A stretch of DNA of 8,517 nt from Desulfobulbaceae bacterium. GTDB taxonomy: Bacteria; Desulfobacterota; Desulfobulbia; Desulfobulbales; UBA5123. The position numbers and the translations under genes are program-made. The stretch lies in the NCBI GenBank assembly GCA_029865195.1, contig JAOUHH010000109.1, positions 1 through 8,517 on the forward strand, read 5' to 3'. Of this stretch, positions 1 through 8,517 are shown in pieces. A model generated the notes under the pieces. That model saw nothing but the letters and a program-made list of their open reading frames with translations. It was not told the origin of the DNA and did no database searches. Positions within the stretch are counted from its first letter, which is position 1; each line of letters begins with the position of its first letter.

Positions 1-320
1 CGACAGGCGCAGGGCATGCGGACGATGGTGGCCGCCCGGCCGACGATCTCACGGATGTCCTCGATGGTCACCACCTGCCCGAAATGCTCTTCGCGGGCCT
101 GATCCACCATCTGCTTGACAAGGCGGGCCGGGAGCTGTTTCTTCTTTTGGTAGATGGTCTCCAGCCGGCCGATGGCAACCACCCCGGTTTCGATGGTGGA
201 GGTAAAAAAATCGCCCATATACCGGCGACGCCTGAGATCGGCCATCAGGTCCCGGCCATAGTTGGCCGCGTTCTTGAACCAGACCTTGCCATCCCCGTGC
301 CGGGTGCAGAACTCACACAT
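1..320 (-). CDS. Small cysteine-containing (probable 4Fe-4S) Feo-operon protein, 3' end outside window
   Basis: The first 106 codons are visible, read leftward from ATG at 320; the gene runs off the left edge. The start is supported by AAGGGG just upstream and by lying 5 bases after the stop of the DtxR-FeoA gene, so the two are almost certainly co-transcribed. The N-terminus reads MCEFCTRHGDGKVWF, with a C2-x2-C5 pair, followed by a basic stretch DLRRRRYM (residues 28-35). Near the edge a second cysteine cluster begins (MPCAC, C104 and C106). I recall similar proteins in Desulfobacterota annotated as 4Fe-4S or hypothetical proteins, with further cysteines after this point; that is from memory, not computed. 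No enzymatic motif is visible. Third in a Feo operon, it could be an electron carrier or iron-handling partner of FeoB, which is inference. Confidence 0.75.
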   Translation of the reverse strand, partial: MCEFCTRHGDGKVWFKNAANYGRDLMADLRRRRYMGDFFTSTIETGVVAIGRLETIYQKKKQLPARLVKQMVDQAREEHFGQVVTIEDIREIVGRAATIVRMPCAC

Positions 321-325
321 GCCCC

Positions 326-976
326 TTACTCCGCCAGCCGCCAGACAAAGATATTCTTGACGATCTCCTCGTCCAGGGCCAGTTCGGTCTGCTCGTACTT
401 GATGCAGAACACCGGGCTGGTGCGGTGCATGGTCACCACCACGCCGGGATTGAGACCGAAGGAGATCAGCTGGTGGAGGTTGGAATGGCTGCCGGGCTTG
501 ATGTAGGTGACCTTGCCCTTTTCGCCGGGCTTGAGTTGGGCGAGGCTGACCACCGCCTGATCCACCACGTCCAGGCACCGCTCGCAGCAACGTCCCTTGG
601 GGATGGGCTTGCCGTCCGGGCATATCTCGGGATGGCCCAACAGGGTGCAAATCGCCGCCTCCACCTCGGGCTGCAGATAATGCTCAACCTGACAGGCGAT
701 CTTCTCCATCTCGTTGCTCTTGAGTTTGAGGATGCTGGTCATCAGAACCTCGGCCAGCCGGTGCCGCCGGATGATCCCCTCGCCCTGTTTCCGCCCCTCG
801 CTGGAAAAAAGGATCTGGTCATCGCTGCGGACGATCATCCCCTTCTGCTCCAGGTACATCAGGTCCTCCTCGTCGAACTCGATGGTGCAGTTCTTGCGGA
901 TCGCGGCCAGCGTATATTTGTTCTGCTCGGCGGCGGTCCAGACCGCTTCCAGGATCTCCTCGTATTTCTCGTTCAT
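326..976 (-). CDS. DtxR-type metal-binding domain fused to C-terminal FeoA domain
   Basis: This 216-residue cytoplasmic protein has three parts. Residues 1-62 sit where the DtxR winged helix lies. Residues 63-128 are a DtxR-like metal-binding and dimerisation domain: RRHRLAE (H72, E76), CQVEH (C95, E98, H99), and LGHPEICPDGKPIP (113-126). C95/E98/H99 match the C102/E105/H106 spacing of DtxR; a Cys rather than Glu there is typical of Fe-type rather than Mn-type members. H72 and E76 match H79 and E83, but the position of DtxR H98 is E91. Residues about 144-216 are an SH3-like FeoA domain. An extra CCERC cluster (C130, C131, C134) links the two. The recognition-helix region (I32-L42) is strongly acidic, unlike DtxR, so DNA binding is doubtful. 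ATG at 976 follows GGTGGGA; an in-frame GTG at 985 would add three residues. It starts 12 bases after the feoB stop. Confidence 0.9.
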   Translation of the reverse strand: MNEKYEEILEAVWTAAEQNKYTLAAIRKNCTIEFDEEDLMYLEQKGMIVRSDDQILFSSEGRKQGEGIIRRHRLAEVLMTSILKLKSNEMEKIACQVEHYLQPEVEAAICTLLGHPEICPDGKPIPKGRCCERCLDVVDQAVVSLAQLKPGEKGKVTYIKPGSHSNLHQLISFGLNPGVVVTMHRTSPVFCIKYEQTELALDEEIVKNIFVWRLAE

Positions 977-988
977 AAGTCCCACCGC

Positions 989-2995
989 TTACGTGAAGGT
1001 AACGCCCAGGGCCCGGCAGGTGTAGTTGACCAAGCTGCCGATGAGGATGGCGTAAAAAAAGACCGTGATCAGGATCAGGGAGGCGACCCGCGCCCCCCGT
1101 TCCTTGAAGAGCACCAGCACCGAGTTGAGACAGGGCACCAAAAAGACCATCACCAGCAGGTTGACCACCAACTGCAGGTTGGTATAGGCGTGGGCGAGAT
1201 GCTCCAGTTCGGCGCCGCCGCTCTCCCGCCGGATCATGGTCTTGATGAACACCTGGATGCTCTTCTCCGGCAGCCCCAGCACCTGCCGGATCATCGGTCC
1301 CAGGAGATGTTCGAGCAGGTCGAGGCCGCCCAGCCGCTGGAAGACAAAGACCACCAGCGAGGCGAAGATAAAGACCGGCACCGCCTCCTTCATGAAGAAG
1401 AAGGTCTTGCGGGCGGCCATCCGCAGCACCGGCCAGGGCTTTGGCACCCGCATCGCCGGGATTTCAAGGATCAGGGGGCTACGGCCGCCGGGCAGGATCT
1501 TGTTGGCGAGAAAACCGGCAATCAGCACCTGCAGAAAGATCACCCCGAAGACGGTGATGGTGGCCGCGATCGGCATCTTGTCGAGGACGACGAACATCAC
1601 CGCCACCAGCGGCGCGCAGGGCATGCAGAGAAACAGGAGAAAGGAGGCGATGTTCTTCTCCTTGGCCGACGAAAGCACCCGGGTGGTGAGGATGGCCATG
1701 GTCACGCAGGAAAAGCCCATCACCAGCGGGATCACCCCCTTGCCGTTCAGCCCGATGCGCTGAAAGAGCCGGTCAAGGAGGATGGAGACCCTGGGCAGAT
1801 AGCCTGAGTCCTCGAGGATGCCGAAGGCGATGTAAAAACAGAAGATCACCGGCAACACCAGCCCGAGGGCGAGAAAGACGCCGCTGGGAAGGATGCCGAA
1901 ATCCGGGTCCATGATCATCGCCCGGACAAACTCGCTGGGGATGGGGGCGACCAGCCTCTCGCACCACGGGATCAACAGCCGCTGAAAGAGCTGCGAGTTG
2001 ATGGCGTCGACGAGAAAGGTGGCGCCGAAGGAGCCGACAAAGAGATAGAGGGCGGCGAGGATGGCAACGGCGATGGGGATGCCGGTGGAGAGCTTGGTGC
2101 ACCAGTCGCCGAAGGTAAGGATAAAGGGATTCCGGGACGGCGGCTCCACCCGCTGCACGGTGGCGGCGATCCGGCCCGCCTCCCGGTGGTACTGGTTGAC
2201 CATCCCGACCTCGAACGCCGCCGCCTCGTCGGCGCGATATTCAGCGGCCAGGGCCTTGAGCCGGCTCAGCATGCCGGCGCCGAAACACGCCTCCACATAG
2301 GCCTCGATCCCCCGGTCGCCGCAGAGCAGCAACAGACCGATGGCCCGCGCCGAGATGGAGGCATCCCGGAGAAACCGCTCCGTTTCCTGCAGGAACCGCT
2401 CCACCGGCACCGAGTACTCCATGAGCAGGGGCGGGGTCTCCATCAGCGGCAGGGCTGCGGCCAGTTCGGCCACCCCGATCCCCTCGCGGGCGATGGTCAT
2501 CGCCACCCTCATCCCCAGTTCCTCCTCCAGGCGGCGCAGATCGATCTCGATGCCGCGGGAGGCCGCCTCGTCGATCATGTTGACCACAAAGAGCATGGGC
2601 AGGCCGTATTCGGCGTACTGCAGGGCGATGGCGATGGATCGTTTCAGGTTCTTGGCGTCGGCGACCAGCACGATGCCGAGCCGTTCCTGCCGCAGACGGG
2701 GTGAAAGGAGGATATCGCGGGAAACCCGCTCATCCTCGTTGCCGGAAAAAATCGAATGGATGCCGGGGGTGTCGAACACCGTGGCCGCCCCCCCCTTCAT
2801 CCGCCCTTTGCGGATGGAGACCGTGCTGCCGGGGACGTTGACGCTTTCCGCGTCGGCGCCGCGCAACCGCGAGAAGAGGGTGGTCTTGCCCACGTTCATG
2901 TTGCCGACCAGGACGTAGTTGCCCTTGATATCGTCGCCGACAATCAGATCGGGAATGCCGGCGCCACAGCCGGTGCAGGTATCACATTTGCTCAT
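989..2995 (-). CDS. feoB: FeoB-family ferrous iron transporter (G domain plus membrane permease)
   Basis: This inner-membrane protein of 668 residues imports Fe(II). The N-terminal G domain shows G1 GNMNVGKTT (31-39), a G2-like NVPGSTV with T58, G3 DTPG (75-78) followed by the FeoB-style EDERVSRD, and G4 NMID (139-142). After a helical linker come about eight hydrophobic segments from roughly residue 300 on. They contain the family signature LEDSGYLPR, GFSC (the conserved permease cysteine), a second MPC cysteine motif, RRESGGAEL (like RRDxGAA of other FeoBs) and a late FLVPC. Oddities are an N-terminal C4-x2-C7-x2-C10 motif, Met instead of the usual Pro in G1, and GFSCVTMA where canonical members have GFxCxVPA. 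Length is shorter than the roughly 770 residues of E. coli FeoB. ATG at 2995 has AAAGG 10 bases upstream; a TTG at 3004 is too close to that site. It heads the operon with the DtxR-FeoA fusion and the small Cys protein. Confidence 0.95.
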   Translation of the reverse strand: MSKCDTCTGCGAGIPDLIVGDDIKGNYVLVGNMNVGKTTLFSRLRGADAESVNVPGSTVSIRKGRMKGGAATVFDTPGIHSIFSGNEDERVSRDILLSPRLRQERLGIVLVADAKNLKRSIAIALQYAEYGLPMLFVVNMIDEAASRGIEIDLRRLEEELGMRVAMTIAREGIGVAELAAALPLMETPPLLMEYSVPVERFLQETERFLRDASISARAIGLLLLCGDRGIEAYVEACFGAGMLSRLKALAAEYRADEAAAFEVGMVNQYHREAGRIAATVQRVEPPSRNPFILTFGDWCTKLSTGIPIAVAILAALYLFVGSFGATFLVDAINSQLFQRLLIPWCERLVAPIPSEFVRAMIMDPDFGILPSGVFLALGLVLPVIFCFYIAFGILEDSGYLPRVSILLDRLFQRIGLNGKGVIPLVMGFSCVTMAILTTRVLSSAKEKNIASFLLFLCMPCAPLVAVMFVVLDKMPIAATITVFGVIFLQVLIAGFLANKILPGGRSPLILEIPAMRVPKPWPVLRMAARKTFFFMKEAVPVFIFASLVVFVFQRLGGLDLLEHLLGPMIRQVLGLPEKSIQVFIKTMIRRESGGAELEHLAHAYTNLQLVVNLLVMVFLVPCLNSVLVLFKERGARVASLILITVFFYAILIGSLVNYTCRALGVTFT

Positions 2996-3078
2996 GAACG
3001 ACAAACCTTTACAGTCTCGGAAAAGATCGCTGGTGCGGGGTCTACGATAGCTCGCATTCCCAAGAGATGCAACCGCTC

Positions 3079-3139
3079 AAATCAAGACGAGGCGGGACCG
3101 CACCCCAACCCGCATAACATACCGCCTTTGTCTTGATTT
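3079..3139. repeat. Interrupted inverted repeat across the feoB promoter
   Basis: AAATCAAGAC (3079-3088) is the exact reverse complement of GTCTTGATTT (3130-3139). Inside them AGGCGG (3090-3095) pairs with CCGCCT (3122-3127), leaving a small internal bulge, so 16 base pairs enclose a 26-base centre (3096-3121). The right arm covers the putative feoB -35 box and the -10 lies in the centre, so this could be a two-site operator or a cruciform. It is not followed by a T-run, so it is not an obvious terminator. A shorter palindrome, TCTTGATTTCAAGA (3131-3144), overlaps the right arm. Confidence 0.6.
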
Positions 3140-3142
3140 CAA
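3114..3142 (-). promoter_or_regulatory. Candidate sigma70 promoter of the feoB operon
   Basis: On the minus strand TTGAAA (3142-3137, five of six bases match the -35 consensus) is followed after exactly 17 bases by TGTTAT (3119-3114, four of six match -10). Transcription would start near 3107, giving a leader of roughly 110 bases before feoB. A weaker alternative lies downstream, TTGCAT (3072-3067), 17 bases, TATCGT (3049-3044). Both are read by eye, and neither is proven. Confidence 0.45.
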
Positions 3143-3156
3143 GATAATTATGATGG
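3142..3156. promoter_or_regulatory. Possible Fur-box-like site between feoB and the hybrid kinase
   Basis: AGATAATTATGATGG matches the 7-1-7 Fur core TGATAAT-n-ATTATCA at 10 of 14 positions, with the left half nearly perfect and the right half poor. It abuts the putative feoB -35 box, where an iron-dependent repressor would be expected to act. The region is AT-rich against a GC-rich background, so chance similarity is a real possibility. Confidence 0.3.
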
Positions 3157-3221
3157 ATGATAACCCTATCTTCCGGCAAATCGCGACCACACGGATGCAA
3201 ACAACCCACCCGAAGGCAACT

Positions 3222-5951
<2,730 letters not shown>

Positions 5952-6061
5952 CCCCTCCCCCGCGCGCATAGCCAATTTCCCTTGCGGAAATATCAAAACT
6001 GTCGTACCCTCCGCGCGCCAAACATAAATAATAGTTATCAATTAAATTAACTGCTTAAGCC
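5952..6061. other. Intergenic gap after the hybrid kinase
   Basis: The 110 bases change from GC-rich (with two CGCGCG runs) to strongly AT-rich just before the next gene. A small stem ATTTCC-CTTGC-GGAAAT (5975-5991) is present but has no T-run after it, so I do not call a terminator. I saw no convincing -35/-10 pair. The AT-rich end holds the Fur-like site listed separately. Confidence 0.6.
6026..6040. promoter_or_regulatory. Possible Fur-box-like site upstream of the heme-sensor-like gene
   Basis: AAATAATAGTTATCA matches the Fur core TGATAAT-n-ATTATCA at 11 of 14 positions, slightly better than the feoB site. It lies 21 bases before the ATG at 6062, a position suited to repression. AT-rich promoter DNA readily gives such matches, so this is a weak call strengthened only by the neighbouring iron operon. 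Confidence 0.28.
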
Positions 6062-7132
6062 ATGCTCTCTCAGAAAGAATCAGCAAGTTCGATGATTGAT
6101 ATTTGCCAGCGTATCGATACCGAATCCCGCATGCAATCCCTCTCCCGCTATACCTGGTTCCTGCTCATCGCCTGGACCACCGTCATGGCGGTGTTGCTGA
6201 TCGCCGACATCTCCTTCATTCACAAAACCACCAAGGAAATGTGCCGCGCCGAGGCAGAGGCGCACTTCCGCCGCGACAAGGCGTTACGATCTTGGATCAG
6301 TTCCCGTGGCGGCATCTATGTTTCCGTGGACGCGGTCACCCAGCCGAACCAGTACCTGGCGCATATCCCGGATCGTGATGTGACCACCCCCTCCGGGCGG
6401 CAACTGACCCTGATGAACCCGGCCTACATGATTCGCACCCTCAACGAATTCGCGCCCGGCACCGACATCACCGGCCACATCACCAGCCTGAAGCCGATCC
6501 GGCCGGGGAACAGCCCGGACGAATGGGAGCGTAGCGCCCTGGAAAGTTTTGAAAACGGCGCCACCGAACGCGCGGAGTTCGTCTCCCTCAACGAGAAACC
6601 CTATCTGCGATTCATGCGACCGCTGCTGGTCGACAAAGGGTGCCTTAGCTGCCACGGCAACAGTGGTTACAAGGTGGGCGACATCCGTGGCGGGATCACG
6701 GTCAACGTCGCCATGGCGCCATTCCTGGAGCGGGAGAAGCAATACATGTGGATGACCGGCGGCTCCCTGTTCATCATCTGGCTGCTGGGGCTTGCCGGCA
6801 TTGCCTGCGGCAGCCGGGGCTTGCGGAAACAGATGCGGCACCGAGACCAGGCGGAACAGGCGGTGCGCGACTATCGCGACAACCTTGAATCGCAGGTCGC
6901 GGAACGGACACGCGCGCTTACCGATTCGCTTGAAAAGGTCAAGATCCTCAGCGGCATGCTGCCGATCTGTGCCAGTTGCAAAAAGATCCGCGACGACCAG
7001 GGGTACTGGAACCAGCTTGAGGCATTTATCGGCAAACATTCCGACGCCACCTTCAGCCACGGCATCTGCCCCGATTGCGCGCAAAAGTTCTACCCGGAAT
7101 ACCCGCACCACCACAAAAATGCAGCAGGGTGA
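6062..7132 (+). CDS. Two-pass membrane DUF3365-like heme sensor with C-terminal CxxC...CxxC module
   Basis: This 356-residue protein has a membrane helix at about 31-53, a periplasmic domain to about residue 223 and a second helix at about 224-245. The periplasmic domain resembles DUF3365 (Tll0287-like) sensors: NPAYMIR, a RFMRPLLVDKGC run and a single c-type heme site C194-LS-C197-H198. After the second helix is a coiled coil (about 250-295, LESQVAERTRAL), the kind that usually precedes a kinase or cyclase. Instead the protein ends in a short module with MLPICASCKKIRDDQGYWNQ (C303, C306) and FSHGICPDC (H333, C336, C339), probably a zinc or iron site. I recall this module at the ends of many deltaproteobacterial signalling proteins; its job is unknown to me. 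No HisKA, GGDEF or MCP domain follows. ATG 6062 lacks a clear ribosome site; in-frame ATGs at 6092 and 6131 are no better. Confidence 0.85.
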   Translation: MLSQKESASSMIDICQRIDTESRMQSLSRYTWFLLIAWTTVMAVLLIADISFIHKTTKEMCRAEAEAHFRRDKALRSWISSRGGIYVSVDAVTQPNQYLAHIPDRDVTTPSGRQLTLMNPAYMIRTLNEFAPGTDITGHITSLKPIRPGNSPDEWERSALESFENGATERAEFVSLNEKPYLRFMRPLLVDKGCLSCHGNSGYKVGDIRGGITVNVAMAPFLEREKQYMWMTGGSLFIIWLLGLAGIACGSRGLRKQMRHRDQAEQAVRDYRDNLESQVAERTRALTDSLEKVKILSGMLPICASCKKIRDDQGYWNQLEAFIGKHSDATFSHGICPDCAQKFYPEYPHHHKNAAG

Positions 7133-7147
7133 ATGCTGCAACCCTGC
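7120..7147. repeat. Two mutually exclusive hairpins over a stop codon
   Basis: TGCAGCA (7120-7126) can pair with TGCTGCA (7134-7140), and GCAGGGT (7124-7130) can pair with ACCCTGC (7141-7147). The left arms overlap, so only one 7-bp stem can form at a time. The stop codon of the upstream gene (7130-7132) lies inside. No T-run follows, so a Rho-independent terminator is not supported, although the structure could protect a 3' end. Confidence 0.4.
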
Positions 7148-7189
7148 ATCCAACCGAGAGAAAGCCCCTAAAACTAACGCAGATAGCGA

Positions 7190-7220
7190 TTGACGCGCAG
7201 GGGTGATTCTGTTTTATAAA
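7190..7220 (+). promoter_or_regulatory. Candidate sigma70 promoter of the uracil-DNA glycosylase gene
   Basis: TTGACG (7190-7195, five of six matches) is followed by TATAAA (7215-7220, five of six) at a 19-base spacing, or TTATAA (7214-7219) at 18. Transcription would begin near 7227, downstream of an in-frame GTG at 7203, which supports translation from ATG 7263 and suggests independent expression from the membrane sensor. Confidence 0.5.
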
Positions 7221-7262
7221 TATGTTGGTAACAATACCGCCCAGAAGCTGCGCGAGAGAACA

Positions 7263-8033
7263 ATGACCGAAAACCCGGCGATCATCGAGATTCTGCAGGA
7301 AACGAGAAGGGTTCTTGCCTTTCATCACTCACTGGGCATCGATGCCTATCCCACCATTGCCGGCATCCAATCCCTGCTCGCCGACCCCGTCTCGCCGGCG
7401 ACCGGGGCCATCGCTCCCTCCGCCGCTCCCCGCCAGCCCATGGCGAAAAGCGTACCGCGCCCGGAGCTACCCAACGACGACGCCACCCTGGAGGATATCC
7501 GCCTCGACCTGGGCAACTGTGACCGTTGCGCGCTCAAGGCGAGCCGCGACAAGATCGTATTCGGCGTCGGCAACGCCAAGGCCGACCTCTTCATCGTCGG
7601 CGAATGGCCCGACCCGGAAGCGAACGCCACCGGCACCCCGTTTTCAGGTGAAAGCGGGGCGCTGCTCGACCGGATGCTCGCCGCCATCGGCATGACCCGC
7701 GCGCAGGTTTATCTCACCGACATGGTCAAGTGCCACCCGGCCCAGGGGCAAGTTCCCGAAGAGGACGCGATCAGGTCCTGTCGCCCGTTCCTGCTCCGGC
7801 AGATCGCGGTGGTCAAGCCCAAGGTCATTCTCGCCATGGGCCCGCTCGCCGCCCAGGCCCTGCTCAAAACCAACAACCCGCTGAGCCGTCTGCGGGGACG
7901 CTTTCACACCTTTCACGGCATCGACCTGATGCCAACCTTTCATCCGGATTTTCTCATCGCCAATCCGGACATGAAAAAAGCAACCTGGCTCGACCTGCAG
8001 ATGGTCCAGAAACGTTGCCTGCAGGGCAGTTAA
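7263..8033 (+). CDS. Uracil-DNA glycosylase, family 4/5-like, with Fe-S cluster
   Basis: This 256-residue cytoplasmic enzyme would remove uracil from DNA in base excision repair. A poorly conserved, Pro/Ala-rich N-terminal extension (to about residue 75) precedes the catalytic domain. Four cysteines fit the 4Fe-4S cluster of this family: C86-x2-C89, C157 (KCHP) and C173. Motif 1 reads GEWPDPEANATGTPFSG from G113, against the usual GExPGxxED..G.PFVG, so the PG is PD and the acidic pair is altered. Motif 2 is HPDFL with H227, like HPxxLL of family 4. The N-terminal extension and cluster also recall phage-SPO1 DNA-polymerase-like proteins. I prefer ATG 7263, preceded by GAGAG, over GTG 7203, because the likely promoter overlaps the latter. 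It has no functional link to its signalling neighbours that I can see. Confidence 0.9.
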   Translation: MTENPAIIEILQETRRVLAFHHSLGIDAYPTIAGIQSLLADPVSPATGAIAPSAAPRQPMAKSVPRPELPNDDATLEDIRLDLGNCDRCALKASRDKIVFGVGNAKADLFIVGEWPDPEANATGTPFSGESGALLDRMLAAIGMTRAQVYLTDMVKCHPAQGQVPEEDAIRSCRPFLLRQIAVVKPKVILAMGPLAAQALLKTNNPLSRLRGRFHTFHGIDLMPTFHPDFLIANPDMKKATWLDLQMVQKRCLQGS

Positions 8034-8070
8034 CCTTTCGCCAGCACACCAACAGTTTTAGAACGACGGG

Positions 8071-8099
8071 TTGCCTTCGCAACCATCCGGACATATATT
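8071..8099 (+). promoter_or_regulatory. Candidate promoter of the response regulator gene
   Basis: TTGCCT (8071-8076, four of six -35 matches) and TATATT (8094-8099, five of six -10 matches) are separated by exactly 17 bases, 52 bases before the GTG start. A perfect hairpin GGTTGC-CTTC-GCAACC (8069-8084) overlaps the -35. A T-rich run (8098-8109) begins 14 bases after that hairpin, too far for a standard terminator, so a promoter is the better reading, with weak terminator activity for the upstream gene possible. Confidence 0.42.
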
Positions 8100-8150
8100 T
8101 CTTTTTTATTGCTGCATCACCCTTAAAAGCCCAACCACGAGGAACCACCC

Positions 8151-8517
8151 GTGCGCGACGTTTCCATTCTCATTGTCGATGATACCGCCACCGCCCGCAA
8201 CATGGTCCGCTCGACGCTGCAAAACCACTTCGGCACCGAACACATCTATACCGCCGCCGACGGCAAGGAGGGGCTGGCGATCCTCCGCCAATACCGGGTC
8301 GACATCATCATCTCCGACTGGAACATGCCCGAGATGAACGGCGAGGAGTTTCTCTACGAGGTACGCCAGAACCAGGCCACCAAGAAAACGCCCTTCATCA
8401 TGATGACCTCCAACGATAACCGTGATTTCATCGTCACCGCCATCCAACTGGGGGTAACCAACTACATCATCAAGCCGTTCACCCCCAACGAATTGACCGA
8501 AAAGATCCGTGCCGCCT
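8151..8517 (+). CDS. CheY-like response regulator receiver, 3' end outside window
   Basis: The first 122 codons form a nearly complete receiver domain. They contain the acidic pair D10/D11 (ILIVDD), phospho-acceptor D56 in SDWNMP, T86 in MMTS and K108 in IIKPF, all the residues required for phosphotransfer. SDWNMPxMNG and the length strongly resemble chemotaxis CheY. The start is GTG 8151 with GAGGA eight bases upstream. The gene continues past the right edge, so whether it is a stand-alone CheY or has an output domain cannot be told. It is separated from the glycosylase by 117 bases and probably has its own promoter. It could accept phosphate from the hybrid kinase upstream, since that kinase has no dedicated partner here, but this is only a proximity argument. 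Confidence 0.92.
   Translation, partial: MRDVSILIVDDTATARNMVRSTLQNHFGTEHIYTAADGKEGLAILRQYRVDIIISDWNMPEMNGEEFLYEVRQNQATKKTPFIMMTSNDNRDFIVTAIQLGVTNYIIKPFTPNELTEKIRAA

Noticed and set aside
425..1807. 460-codon open frame on the plus strand opposite feoB
   Set aside because: It is rich in His, Asp and Gln with no domain, and lies wholly opposite the well-supported feoB and DtxR-FeoA genes; it is a GC-bias shadow.
3150..3221. Upstream ATG starts (3150, 3195) for the hybrid kinase
   Set aside because: They lack ribosome sites and would put a polar 24-residue leader before a good signal peptide; ATG 3222 fits better.
5975..5991. Hairpin after the kinase as a terminator
   Set aside because: The 6-bp AT-rich stem has no following T-run.
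7203..7262. GTG start adding 20 residues to the glycosylase
   Set aside because: It lies inside the likely promoter, upstream of the predicted transcription start.

Overview
This is a GC-rich, densely coded bacterial window. The gene types point to an anaerobic, Desulfobacterota-like (former Deltaproteobacteria) chromosome: a ferrous-iron uptake operon with a 4Fe-4S-type accessory protein, a periplasmic-binding-protein/hybrid histidine kinase fusion, a heme-binding DUF3365-type membrane sensor, and a CheY-like regulator. This placement is an inference from protein style; no rRNA or other marker gene is present.

Left part (1-2995, minus strand). A tightly packed Feo operon is read right to left. 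It starts with feoB (a divergent ferrous iron transporter with an N-terminal CxxCxxC motif). After a 12-base gap comes a protein joining a DtxR-type metal-binding/dimerisation domain to a C-terminal FeoA domain. Five bases later a small Cys-containing protein starts and runs off the left edge. The DtxR part keeps most metal ligands but has an acidic segment where the DNA-recognition helix should be, so it may be a metal-sensing FeoA partner rather than a repressor.

Divergent control region (2996-3221). It holds a good sigma70-like promoter for feoB, a long interrupted inverted repeat across that promoter, and an AT-rich Fur-box-like sequence at the -35 edge.

Middle and right part (3222-8517, plus strand). 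First is a 909-residue hybrid sensor kinase (signal peptide, PhnD-like binding domain, one membrane segment, PAS, HisKA/HATPase, receiver). Next is a 356-residue two-pass membrane protein with a DUF3365-like heme sensor domain and a C-terminal CxxC...CxxC module, with no kinase or cyclase. It is followed by a family-4-like Fe-S uracil-DNA glycosylase with its own promoter, and a CheY-like single-domain response regulator cut by the right edge. Three of these four genes are signalling proteins. With the neighbouring Feo operon they suggest a locus that couples periplasmic ligand or redox sensing to control, but only the Feo genes form a clear functional unit. No RNA genes, insertion sequences or CRISPR arrays were seen.
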